Assembly (NCBI GenBank): GCA_003255065.1
Contig: QAOA01000725.1
Location: forward strand, 270,340-334,339
Direction of reading: 5' to 3'
From: Cercis canadensis
Taxonomy: Eukaryota > Streptophyta > Magnoliopsida > Fabales > Fabaceae
Length of the DNA stretch: 64,000 bases
Position 1 is the stretch's first letter. Every line of letters begins with the position of its first letter. Below, piece after piece: positions 47,407 to 58,570 of this stretch. The notes beneath the pieces were generated by a model. That model was given only the letters and a program-made list of their open reading frames with translations. It was not told the origin of the DNA and did no database searches. The position numbers and the translations under genes are program-made.

Positions 47407-47935
47407 AGGAAGAAGAAGACTTTGTAGAGGGAGAAATTTTTTTTTTTTTTAAAAAGGTGAGGTGACACAACAAAAACCGTAGATGAATGTTAAATTAAAA
47501 TTTATGGCTGAAATCTTAGCAACATGATTGGATCCGTCCCGTGCTTCACATGGGTATTTCTAAATTTTTTTTCCAATTCGGTTTTTTCTTAAAAAAAAAA
47601 AAATACTATTGGGCTAAAGTTTGTAGAAAATATATAATGTGACTTAGTAAATCCCAAGATAACGGTGTCCCAAAAATTTCCTTGGAAATATGCATTGACC
47701 CCACTCAAAGTGGGGTCAATCCAAACTTGTATTGAATAAGGGTAATAAATACAGATCGTGTTTATTCATTTAAGGTATCAAATATCGGCACNACATAAAA
47801 TCAAAACGTGCAACCTTAGTAAAATTTGACCATTTTCTATCATCAACAACACCATATTTGCCGGTGATTTCAACTATAACAAAAAATGTCAATTTTTGAA
47901 GACTTGCGATTCTGTGTCTAGAGCAAGCAAAGGAA

Positions 47936-48154
47936 TTACCTTGTAATCAAAAGGTGAATTTCGTTACAAAATGACTTGGTGGAGAAAGCTTTTCCAGCGG
48001 CGACAGTGGTGTGGTGCTTGTGGAGGTACTTCACGGCGACAATTTGGCCATCGTAGAGCTGAGCCAAGTACACCGAGTCAAACTTGCCATCCCCAATTTT
48101 GTGCTTCATATCAAAATTATTGGCAGAAATTTGCAACTCTTCAAAGGTGAACAT
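47936..48154 (-). pseudogene. LRK10L-type kinase N-lobe fragment (copy 2, probably the same locus)
   Basis: Second copy of the fragment at 47188-47406 with a few residue changes (for example GDGKFDSVY in the glycine loop, TTVAAGKAF). It lies in the N-joined duplicate, so it is probably an allelic or overlapping-contig copy, not an independent gene fragment. Confidence 0.8.
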
Positions 48155-48540
48155 AGGAGGAAGAAGACTCTGTAGAGGGAGAAATTTTTTTTTTTTAAAA
48201 AAAGGTGAGGTGGCACAACAAAAACCGTAGATGAATGTTAAATTAAAATTTATGGTTGAAATCTTAGCAACATGATTGGATCCCTCCCGTGCTTCACATG
48301 GGTATTTCTAAAATTTTTTTCCAATTCGGTTTTTTCTTAAAAAAAAAAATTAATACTATTGGGCTAAAGTTTGTAGAAAATATATAATGTGACTTAGTAA
48401 ATCCCAAGATAACGGTGTCCCAAAAATTTCCTTGGAAATATGCATTGACCCCACTCAAAGTGGGGTCAATCCAAACTTGTATTGAATAAGGGTAATAAAT
48501 ACAGATCGTGTTTATTCATTTAAGGTATCAAATATCAGCA

Positions 48541-50820
48541 ATGCGCTTGCATGTGCTACACTCAGCCCATGACCATTAGGACCATAGAGACGTCAAATGG
48601 CTTAAAACAGTGGGGTCCTGGTATGATTCAAATTCACCCAAAACTCAAATTGTGATATCAAGACCATGCTTTGTCTAATCGATTATGACCTTACAAATGA
48701 GAGATTTAGGACAGAGATTATTAACAAGATTTCAGTACTTACTTATATCAGGTAATTTTGATAAGCCTCCAAATTCGTTGGGGCAAAACAATAGCCAAAA
48801 GGAGGGGAAGATATTCTATTGGATGGACCTAATGAAAAGTACTCTATGTCTTTCTGATTAATATTATAACCTTTTTCCCAGAGCACTTCCAAGGATAAGT
48901 CCAAAAATTAAAGCGTAAAAGGAAGGGTGATGCTTTCATGTGTTTAATTTTAAAGCCTTTTGCTTTGTTTACAATTGAAGCAACAAAAAATTATTTGGCG
49001 GCTTGTGATTCTGATGATTTCCCTTGAAGTGCAAAGCAACTAACTCAAACAATGGGGCATTGCCATTAGTTTAAATGCACGGCAACAAAGTCCCTGGACC
49101 TCAGAGTTTGGTGCTTATCTTTTCATTGGGACTAAAATATGTAGTTTGATATATAATTTTTCAATTTTCACCTATATAAAATGTTGGAGAGGAAAAGCAC
49201 AGAGACCTTAGCAAAAATAGGTTGTTTTTATATAAACTATAGTTACTTTAAATTATATTTTCTAAATCAAAATGTATGGTCTTTGTCTCTAGCAGTATGA
49301 TGGTTTTGGCAATTTTATATATTTTTTTCAATTGTATACTATTGTCTATATTCCAAGTGTGAGTTGGTTTAGTTATAAATATATTATAGTTAGCGTAAGG
49401 AACTATATAAAATCCTACTTACACTTAAGAATTAAGTTTTGTAATTTTGAATCCTAGTTGTAAATAGTAATACGACACTTTCAAAGTAATTTACTAATAA
49501 GTTAATCTTTCACTTTTATTTTGAATATGTATACATTAATGTGTACCATTTACTAATATTTCATTATATGAAATTATTCAAATATATTTTTTTGTTCATG
49601 ATTTGAAATTTTATACATTTGTTTTAGCAAACAAATTTGTATAAATTATACACAATTATACCATAACTCCATCGAAATTCTAAAAAAAAATGAAGTGGAA
49701 AAATTTGAACTTTGATTGAATCACTTATATAATTTGTGGATATATATAAATATAAAAAAAATTATAATAAGCATTACTTTCTGTATAACTTTATACGTTT
49801 GAGAACTATAGAAGTAACAATCTTCCTATTATGTTGTGTAAATGAGTTGTTTAGATCAGAAAAGTATAATGCCTCGCCCTATTCGGAAAGCATAAAAACT
49901 CTACAGTATACTATATGCAGATTTTTTTTGTTGTCTTACCCAACAAGCAGTTTTTTTTTTCAGCTGCTGGCCATATCTAGATAACTGAGCCCAGTTTTAA
50001 GTGATAGTTTGTTGATGTGTTGGGCCATTGTATAATTTATTTGGGCCACTCTCAAATGTAAGTAAATTCTCGTTCATTATCATTCTTCACCTATTGGCAA
50101 AAAAAAATTAGTGCTTCACCTCTATATGGCCAAAAAAAAATAAAACTCAAGCCTCGCCTATATTCTAGAAAAAGTAAGCACGTCCAACATCCATGGTAGC
50201 TAATAAGGAAGTTTTTTTATTTTTAATTTCCTTTATGTGAATAAGGAAGACTTTTTTTTTTTTCTCTTGCTGTAAAAATAAAGAAGATATTTATTTCCCA
50301 AAGAAACAATTACTGACGAATTGATAGTGTGTCTTTTGTTTTCGGTGGATATTTTCATTTACTTTACCCTACGGCCGACTTAAAAAAAAAAGTGTGATAT
50401 TCCTCTAAAGAATTTTTTTTAATGTTAAAGTATTTCATTAAAAATATTTATATTTATATTTAAGGCGGTAATCAATATTTTGGATATGCATATATTTGAC
50501 TCTGTTGAGTGATTTTGTTGTTAAAGAATAATCCCTTGATTTAAAGGATTTCATTAAAAATATTTATATTTAAGGCGGTAAGGTAATTGAATTTGGATGT
50601 GCATACATTTGACTCCGTTGAGTAATTTTTTTGTGGAAGAAAATTTTCAAACATTCCCTTGATATATGCTCGAAAATATCTACCTTCCCAAATTAGGATG
50701 CATTTAATTAAAGCCGAGGGCAATGTTCCTAGCTATTTTTCACTGTGATTTTTGGTTTTGCCTAACTGCTCATTGTTGAGTAGACACAAAAGAAACATCA
50801 GTCAGGCAGGCAGAGAAAAC
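48541..50820. other. Intergenic; no gene seen
   Basis: AT-rich. A pair of direct repeats lies at 50400-50640 (listed separately). The promoter and 5' untranslated region of the next gene would be in the last few hundred bases, but I see no clear TATA element to cite. Confidence 0.6.
50428..50640. repeat. Direct repeat pair, about 95 bp each
   Basis: 50428-50520 and 50545-50638 share ATTTCATTAAAAATATTTAT, TTAAGGCGGTAA and CATTTGACTC(T/C)GTTGAGT. They have diverged moderately, so this is an old duplication about 200 bp upstream of the next gene. Confidence 0.7.
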
Positions 50821-51738
50821 ATGGCCGAGAAGTGCCTAATAGCAGCTTCCATAGCAGCGTTGATTTTCCACCCAAGTTCAACCATCAAGTGTTTCACACC
50901 TGACACCACCTCCCCACCAAGGGAAAAACCAAAAAACCCAGAAAAAGTTGCACACGCACAAGCAAAGAGAACCCCATCAAAATCCAAGAAAACACTACGC
51001 TTTCCTTCGAACTCTTCTTTAACTAAGTATTCAAAGGAGGCCAAGACTCGCTTACAATTCCCTCCACCTTGTACAAGAAGGAGTTTACATTCTGACCAAG
51101 TCTCAGAACTCCATGAACGGGAGTGGCCTATTGATATCGTGAAAACCATGTTTCGTTCTGGTTGGCCTCTCGATACAAGGGTTGTAGTAGAAAAAATTCT
51201 GCAGGTGAATCATTCTGTTGATGTTCTTAACAATTTTGAAGAATATAGGGAGGGAGTGAAATCCAAATCTGCCAAAAATTTTCATTCTGAGACGAAACAG
51301 AAATTGATGGTCAATGGGAATGAACTTTTCAGGTTTCATGGTGCGCTTGTTGCTTGTTCTCTCGGGACAAACGAGGAATCGGGTGTTTGTCAGAACAAAT
51401 TGTGTGCGGTTTGCAGGATAGTGACCTCTAGCTTCCCTGTTAAGGACGCTTCTGTTACATTCTACGACAATTGTCGGATGGCGCATGACAATATAAATAG
51501 AGCATCTGTAGCAGATCATAAGCTCTGTGCAAGAACTGCCATTATAATATGCAGAGTCATTGCGGGTCGGGTTGCCAATTACCATCAACTTGCCTTCATG
51601 GATGCAGCGGAGGGTGGATTTGATTCTGTGGTATCTTCAACTGGGTATCAATCCAATGGCTCAGAAGAACTAGTGGCTTTGAATCCAAGAGCAGTGCTTC
51701 CTTGTTTCGTGGTAATATATAGAGCCAACTCATCTTAA
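50821..51738 (+). CDS. Plant-specific protein with PARP-like C-terminal domain, function unknown
   Basis: Single exon, 305 residues, from ATGGCCGAG to TAA. An N-terminal hydrophobic stretch (CLIAASIAALIF) is followed by a long Lys/Ser/Pro-rich, probably disordered part to about residue 95. A conserved domain then shows IVKTMFRSGWPLD, VDVLNNFEEYREGVKSK, GNELFRFHGALVACSLG, KLCAVCRIV, IIICRVIAGRV and the ending LNPRAVLPCFVVIYRA. These blocks are those of a plant family annotated as C2H2-like zinc-finger proteins, whose C-terminal domain has a PARP-like fold. The zinc finger usual in the family is not visible here: only CAVC and scattered Cys/His remain. No catalytic activity is established for the family, as far as I recall. 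The frame is intact over its length, which argues for a working gene. I cannot give a specific role. Confidence 0.8.
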   Translation: MAEKCLIAASIAALIFHPSSTIKCFTPDTTSPPREKPKNPEKVAHAQAKRTPSKSKKTLRFPSNSSLTKYSKEAKTRLQFPPPCTRRSLHSDQVSELHEREWPIDIVKTMFRSGWPLDTRVVVEKILQVNHSVDVLNNFEEYREGVKSKSAKNFHSETKQKLMVNGNELFRFHGALVACSLGTNEESGVCQNKLCAVCRIVTSSFPVKDASVTFYDNCRMAHDNINRASVADHKLCARTAIIICRVIAGRVANYHQLAFMDAAEGGFDSVVSSTGYQSNGSEELVALNPRAVLPCFVVIYRANSS

Positions 51739-53227
51739 TACAGCAGGACAAGTTAGTGAATTTCTAGTAATTTTTATTTAATTCTAATTAAGAACGCTAG
51801 TGTTACGTGAATATAGGATACTTTTGTTGGGATTAATTCTATGACTGCATGACAATTTTTATTGATCGATGAATCTTTTTCAAAAAGGGATGGGTTTTGA
51901 GCAGCAGTTAATAACACAGGAAAAAAGACGTAGAAGGTCTACCGACACAAGTGAAAATAATACTAGGTAAATTACTGGGGAGAGAGTCGTCTATGACATA
52001 ATCAAATGCAGAAAGTTTCAAAGCACGTTCATAGTGGGTTAGACATGAAACTTCATGAATGGTTTATATAGTATATTTATGTTCAATGATTTTCATGTGT
52101 TTCAAACTTTAGTTTTCTTCTTCTTGTGTGTGATGTATTGGATAGCAAAGCTCCTTCAATTCAATAGTGCTTATATAGATAACTCCACTTCGGTGGAAAA
52201 TACTAATGATGCTGGGTCAGAGTGTGCTCACGTTATGTGCGCTAGAGTTTTATGTCATCTCANAGAGTTTTATGATAATCTCATTTATTTTTTCAAGTTG
52301 GAATGGATTTCTCATTTTAGTATATATGTGTATACTTTTTTAAGAAGATGAATTGTATCAATTTAATCTTTAAATCATGAGATATAATTGTATTAATTAA
52401 TAATTTATATCAAATTTTAGATGTATCGAACATTCATAAGTATTTAATCAAATAATTCAAAATTTACTAATATTTTAAAAGTATATTATACGTTAAAATG
52501 CCACTTAATTTTAAATTTTTGTGAAATTTTGTAAGATATACATGACGAGAATATTCTTTTTGTAAAAATCACATTAATGTAACAAGTCTTATATCAAGGA
52601 TATGTTGAGTAAGGAGAATTATAAGTAATGTTAGATAATGCTCTCTTAACATTCATCCTTTTATCCCTCCTAAATATACCACAAGTGTAAAAAATCCCCT
52701 CTTATATATCTATTTAGAGGAATGATTTATTATAAAAAAATGAAATAAATGAATCCAAACTAACTATATATATATATAATTTTATTTTTGATGTGAAAGT
52801 AAATTCTAACTATGAAATCATAGATAGATTATAGGATTTGATGTCCCGTGACTATCACACATGATCATTTAAAATCATTCATTCATCATCTAATGGTTAA
52901 AATACAATGCTTGCACTTAATACTAGTTTCAGTTCAGTACAATGCACAGAAAAATATTAAAAACAGAGAAAATTGTCCAATGGAGAGAGAGAAAAAAACA
53001 AAATGTGATCATACACAACGAGTACACAATACATAAATAGTTATACTCGCAAGAAAATATTTTTTTATTAATTATATATAAGGAATATAAGGATGTCTTT
53101 ATAATATAATATATTAATATTATAATGCAAAGTGAGAGAATATACGCCTTAGTTAGTTGGCATCGACGTGTATCAACTAGTTGGCGATAGAAGAGTGACT
53201 AGTCACAACTCACAAGAGTATCATCTT

Positions 53228-53434
53228 TCACACTACACGAGTATTATTGCCTACCTCGATAGGCCGGTGCTTCCTGCATTCCTTTATGGTCCCGAACGAA
53301 GACTCTGATGAGAAGCATTCCGGGTCACTCAGGACCACCGCTACCAACTCCTTTTCCTTCCTTTCTTGGCTTTTTGCAAGTTCAAGAAGACCACCACATT
53401 TTTCAAAGTAAAGAGCAAAATTCCATGTCACCAT
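53228..53434 (-). other. Unrecognised coding-like fragment
   Basis: A 68-codon minus-strand frame (WNFALYFEKCGGLLELAKSQ, ERKEKELVAVVLSDPECFSS) has a composition more protein-like than the surrounding AT-rich DNA. A copy lies at 53590-53805 across the single N. I do not recognise it. It may be a fossil exon. Confidence 0.3.
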
Positions 53435-54021
53435 TTATTATAAATTCACTTTTTTTTTTATATTAGTATACGAATAATACGATACATAACATAATTCAAA
53501 TTTCATTTAATTTATCTCATATTAATTTTTTTTAAAAAAATTATTTTGTATGTCTCATTTTCTACTCTATGTGCGCTATTCTCTCTTCTTCACATCCTCA
53601 CCTTTAAATTTCCATCACAAGTCACAACTATACAAAAACACACGGTCGTNTCCTTTATGGTCCCGAACGGAGACTCTGATGAGAAGCATTCCGGGTGACT
53701 CAGGACCACCACTACCAACTCCTTTTCCTTCATTTCTTGCCTTTTTGCAAGTTCAAGAAGACCACCACATTTTTCAAAGTAAAGAGCAAAATTCCATGTC
53801 ACCATTTATTATAAATTCACATTTTTTTTTTATTTTAGTATACGAATAATACGATACATAACATAATTCAAATTTCATTTAATTTATCTCATATTAATTT
53901 TTTTAAAAAAATTTATTTTGTATGTCTCATTTTCTACTCTATGTGCGCTATTCTCTCTTCTTCACATCCTCACCTTTAAATTTCCATCACAAGTCACAAC
54001 TATACAAAAACACACGGTCGT
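53280..54021. repeat. Direct repeat (about 370 bp) either side of single N at 53650
   Basis: 53280-53649 and 53651-54021 are nearly identical with one N at the joint. They are probably an unmerged contig overlap. Confidence 0.9.
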
Positions 54022-54968
54022 GACTCATGGGTATATAATGTAATAGCTTTTCTACCGTTAGATAAGATCACAATCTCGCATCAAGTTAGAGTGAACGGCC
54101 AAGATGTAGTGAAAACGTACAGTTGAACAATTCATTATCAAAGCTCATTAGAAAAAAGAGAACCTGAATCGGGGAAGAAAGGTAGCAAGGAGTCAAGGAC
54201 ATTCTCCCAAAGTCACATGCGCCTCGTCTCACTCACATCACTATTCAAAAGCTTATGCTATGCTTCCACGACAGACCACTGCAGCTAAACAATTCCCACT
54301 GAACCGCCAGACACGCGCCGACCAGACACTGAGCCAGTCGTTAGTTGCACGGCGTATCCTCCTTGACGTGGCCAATATCTCCCTTATTACTGTATTATTA
54401 TTAAAGTCATACAATTTAATTAAATTCGTATATTTATTAATTTATTTTTTTTTCCAAAGAAAAGCCAGAAACCTTATCTATTTTCATAAGTTCGCTTTGA
54501 TTCTAAAGCGACTCTAGTCTTTTGCTCGAACTAGTTAGTAACAGAAGCTTATAAACTGCCCCAGTAATGGCGAGGTTTTGTTAACAAGATAAGAATTAGA
54601 TCCCCATCCTCAGGTTTTCACTGGAACAAAGGTTTCAGTATCGGAAAGTGAAAGTTACTATTGCAGAAGGTGCTTTTGGCTTTTTCCTTTTTTTTAGTAT
54701 TTTTTTTTTCTGATTGAACTTCTTTTTGAATTTTCGTTCGTTTTGAATTCTGGTCGTCTTTTTTTTTTGTTTGGTTCTGAATCTTTTATTTTAAAATTAG
54801 CTTCGAGGTCACGCTTGAAAAAAGTTGCAGTTGGGCTCTGTTTCGTTCTGGTTGTACATTATCATCATTACAGTGAAATTTCTCTAGAAGTGCTATTGAA
54901 GTTTCAGTTTCAACTTTCAGGGTTGATGTCACTGATTTATGAGCTGATTGTGACTAATTTGAGTGGAA

Positions 54969-57900
54969 ATGGCGGAAGTGAACACGTGGAGGGACGAGCT
55001 GGCGAGTCTGATAGAGGACCCGGGGGTAAGATATACCGGAGATCCAATGGAAATTCGGACGACGTCGTTTGAGATGAGAAGATCGGAGTATGTACCCAGT
55101 GAGTCACTGAAAGTTGAATCGGAGGGATCGGGGGAGAGCTTCAAGGATCAGGCTATGGGGTTTGTGATGGCTTGGTGTGAGATACTGATGGAATTAGTTA
55201 GAGGTTGTAGGGACATTCTACAACAGAATTTGATGAACGAGGACTCCTATGTTGTCAGAAAGCTTGGTGGACCTTGTGCTAAGGTTTCCAAGAGACTAAG
55301 GTTTCTGAATGATTATTTGCCGGAGGATCGCGATCCCGTTCAAGCGTGGTCGATCGTTTTCTTCGTCTTCATTATTGCACTAGCAGGTTTCCCAATTGAA
55401 TTTCCTTTGTTTATTTATTTATTTTTTCATTAACTTATAATAATCGAGTTTCCTTTTTGTTTGTTAGTTTTGTAATGAATTGCTATTTATATTACGATAT
55501 TGATTTTTTATGTTAATACCAATGCCAATTCAGTCTAATCTCTTGCATATTCTAAGATATTTAAGAGTGGCAAGTTTTACAAATGGTTGCAAATGATCTT
55601 TTTCCTGGCGATGTAGTACTGATTTACTTACTTTTATAAACAATCTACAGTTATAAGTGTAGATCCCAACCATGAGGCCTTACCCCCGGTGGTGAAGATA
55701 CGGATACATCCTCCTAGTGCTAGCCGTGTTTTACTTCCAGATGGAAGATACATAGCGTATCATGAGCAAGGTGTTCCTGCTGACAAAGCTAGATTTTCCC
55801 TTATAGCTCCACATTCTTTTCTTTCATCTCGGCTAGCAGGTAACATATTAGCATGAATTTCCAGTTATCAAAAAGAGCAGCATTCATAAGAATCTCATGC
55901 ATATTTTCATTGAAATTTACTTCACTAGAAATTGAACTCTTATCTTGTATCTTATTCTGTTGTTTTTTCTCTTATGGAAGGTATAGCTGGAGTTAGAGCA
56001 TCATTGCTTAAAGAGTATGGTATTCGCTTAGTCACGTATGATCTTCCTGGTTTTGGGGAGAGTGATCCTCATCCCAACAGAAATCTTAACTCATCAGCTG
56101 TGGATATGCTTCATCTAGCCAATGCTGTCAATGTTAGTGGCAAGTTCTGGTTACTCTGCCACTCAAGTGGATGCATTCATGCTTGGGCTGCATTAAGATA
56201 TATTCCTGAGAGAATTGCAGGTTGGTCACCGTTTTATACTTTTAATAACTGGATGACCTTAAAATGCTTATCATAATGTGGATGACCTTAAAATGTTCTA
56301 TCTGGTTGCTTACTGAACATTTTTATCCCTTCTCTATACCTCCCTCACCCCTCTCCAGAGAAAAAAGATACACATTTTGGAGTCTGACATGATTTCTTAT
56401 ATATCTTAATGGGAATTGCAGGCGCAGCTATGTTAGCCCCTATGATTAATCCATTTGAGCCACGTATGACTAAGGATGAGATGAAAAGAACTTGGGAGAA
56501 GTGGCTGTCAAAGAGGAAATTGATGTATTCCTTGGCACGTAGATTTCCAAAATTTCTCTCTTTTTTCTATCAGAGAAGCTTTTTCTTGGGAAAGCATGAT
56601 CGGATTGATAAGCAGTTGTCTTTCTCACTGGGAAAGAAGGTTAGTGTGTCATAGTCTGTCTTGATATTTGCTTCATCTAATATATTGATGCTACAGAACC
56701 TGGTTGCAATGGAGTTAACCCTTGTAGTATTATAATGGGAATGAGTAATTGCCCACTAAAATTTTATATTATCAGAGTATCACTTTTATGATGTTTGTAT
56801 AGTGTGTGCAATAGCTTCTTCTTGTCTAGATCTAATAACAGATATTTAGCTTCATTAAACTGTGGGTCCGTGATGAATTGCTTTTCTTCTTCCCCTGCCT
56901 CACTATCTTACATGGTAGAACAAACATTTGACGATAAAAGTGAGGCTGAATTTTGAGGTTCAAATTAGTATACAACTAAAAACAGTGTTACTGTAGTTCA
57001 AACTTCAAAAGCAGCTTTTAACCTCGTCTTGTCACATATTCAGGATGAAATCCTAATAGAAGAGCCAGCATTTGAGGAATTTTGGCAGAGAGATGTGGAG
57101 GAGTCAGTTCGTCAGGGAAACATGCAACCATTTATAGAGGAAGCTACTCTGCAGGTATCCAATTGGGGTTTTGACCTAATCGATCTTCGGGTGCAGAAAA
57201 AGTGTCAAACAAAAGGCATACTTGTTTGGTTGAGGTCAATGTACAGTCAAGCAGAATGTGAGTTAGCAGGATTTCTTGGCATTATAAACATATGGCAGGT
57301 TTGAACACATTCTTCTTCTTGGGCATTTCTGTTACTATTTCCTAATAAAGAAACACTATCTAGTATTAGTAGTTGTCATCTCTACTATTGCAGAGATACA
57401 TAATCACCTTTTTGCAGATGCTTCTCTTAATTTCTGGCGTTCTGTAGGCCTTGTTATAGAAGTTGAAGTTGTTACGAATGTATTGTAATAACATACTTTA
57501 GATACATCTCATTAGTACTATTTTAGATCAAGAAACAGTTATAGACACCCTGTTCCTGGAAGGGGGAAAAGATAAATCAGTGAACATTTATTAACCTTCG
57601 ATAACTTATCTAAATTGATTTGGTCTCTATGCTGTGCTTTGTGACATGTTATTGCAGCTAAATGTGCAATTCAAATTTGTAATCTTCTATAGGTAAAAAA
57701 TGACTTCATAAATATATGGATCTTTCTACATTAATCCAGGTAACGTGTATTATTCTTATATCTTATGTTTTACTTTCAAAATTTTAACAGGGATTGGATG
57801 ATAAGGTGGTCCCACCATCAATGAGTGAATGCATAGGACGGGTTTTGCCAGAGGCCGTGATCCATAAGCTTCCAAATGAAGGCCACTTCTCCTATTTCTT

Positions 57901-58039
57901 TTTCTGTGATGAATGCCAGAAGCAGATATTCTCCACTCTTTTTGGAACCCCTCAAGGTCCGCTTGAAAGACAAGAAGAAACTGCACTTGAGGAAGATATG
58001 GAAAAGGTTTTAAAAGTTTCTGCTTCTAATGTGGAATGA
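54969..58039 (+). CDS. Alpha/beta hydrolase fold protein, membrane-anchored, six exons
   Basis: Coding exons 54969-55386, 55651-55839, 55981-56220, 56422-56639, 57044-57298 and 57791-58039 join in frame with GT-AG introns to give 522 residues. The N-terminal 120 residues (AEVNTWRDELASLIEDPG, GGPCAKVSKRLRFLNDYLPE) are family-specific, followed by a membrane segment (AWSIVFFVFIIALAG, about 127-142). The hydrolase domain has LVTYDLPGFGESDP, the nucleophile elbow LLCHSSGC with Ser264, the acid strand GLDDKVVPP (Asp443/444) and the base NEGHFSYF (His472). All three catalytic residues are in the expected order. The first Gly of the usual G-x-S-x-G elbow is Cys here. The substrate is unknown: the plant family is annotated only as alpha/beta hydrolase superfamily. 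The start is the first ATG after an upstream in-frame stop. The gene looks intact. Confidence 0.93.
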
Positions 58040-58570
58040 CACGTAAGGCTGATATACACTACCATAGGTTGTGATGTAAATACCACAGGTTGCTCCCTTG
58101 CTTGGTGGAGCTTAAAAGGAGAATATTGATTGCCAATCTCAAAATTTTGGAGATATAGGTAAAGCAAGAAGACGCCTCTTAACACTATTTCCCTATCGTC
58201 CCCTCTCCCAAACAAAATTGTATCCTTAACCATATGTCAGCATGCTTCTTCAATTTAAACGTTAACTCAGATGCAAAATCCTGTCTGGTTGATACCACTA
58301 TTTCCTTTTTATCATTTTCTACCGTGTTTCTTGGTTTGATTGCATTCTAAAAGGAGTTATGCAAGTTTGATGATTGTTTTCTTCTTGCAAATTAACTACT
58401 TAGGCTTCTTTCAAACAAAAAATAAACTAAACCTTTTAGAAAGTAGATATTTTCTTCTTTCAAGTAAGATCCGCGAGGACTTCGGCATTGTTTTTCTGAT
58501 GGGAACACGGTTGATGTTCAAGTCTTGTTTTCAAAGAATCTAAAATATATTATAGGAAAAAATGTAATGC
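58040..58570 (+). other. 3' untranslated region of the hydrolase gene and intergenic sequence
   Basis: No further gene is visible. Short frames here are not recognisable. Confidence 0.5.

Larger units (their letters stand above)
46430..47540. mobile_element. Pack-MULE-like element carrying a kinase fragment
   Basis: Inverted terminal sequences flank about 0.9 kb. Left arm 46437-46560 reads CATGTTACTGAAATCTTAG, TTTAATTTAACATTCATCTA, CGGTTTTTGTTGTGCCACC. The right arm 47430-47535 is its reverse complement with few changes. The interior holds two unrelated coding-like pieces on opposite strands: an LRK10L-type kinase N-lobe (minus) and a small plus-strand frame with a membrane segment. Long inverted repeats enclosing host-gene pieces and no transposase are the definition of a Pack-MULE. 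The exact tips and target duplication are not resolved. Confidence 0.65.
47045..48540. repeat. Direct repeat (about 745 bp) either side of single N at 47792
   Basis: 47045-47790 and 47793-48540 are nearly identical, including the kinase fragment, the element's right arm and about 250 bp of flank. The copies differ by scattered substitutions. A lone N marks the joint. This is the largest of the N-joined repeats and probably one locus (or two alleles) represented twice. Confidence 0.92.
51739..54968. other. Intergenic; short unexplained conserved-looking fragment only
   Basis: Mostly AT-rich with no supported gene. 52243-52284 is a 20-bp repeat either side of the single N at 52263. 53280-54021 is an N-joined duplicate listed separately. 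The last 500 bases contain the probable promoter and untranslated leader of the hydrolase gene, including long T runs. Confidence 0.55.

Noticed and set aside
47188-48154. Two tandem kinase genes
   Set aside because: Both are 72-codon N-lobe fragments, and the second lies in an N-joined duplicate of the first. Neither can encode a kinase.
51103-51588. 161-codon minus-strand frame
   Set aside because: It is the antisense shadow of the PARP-like gene on the plus strand.
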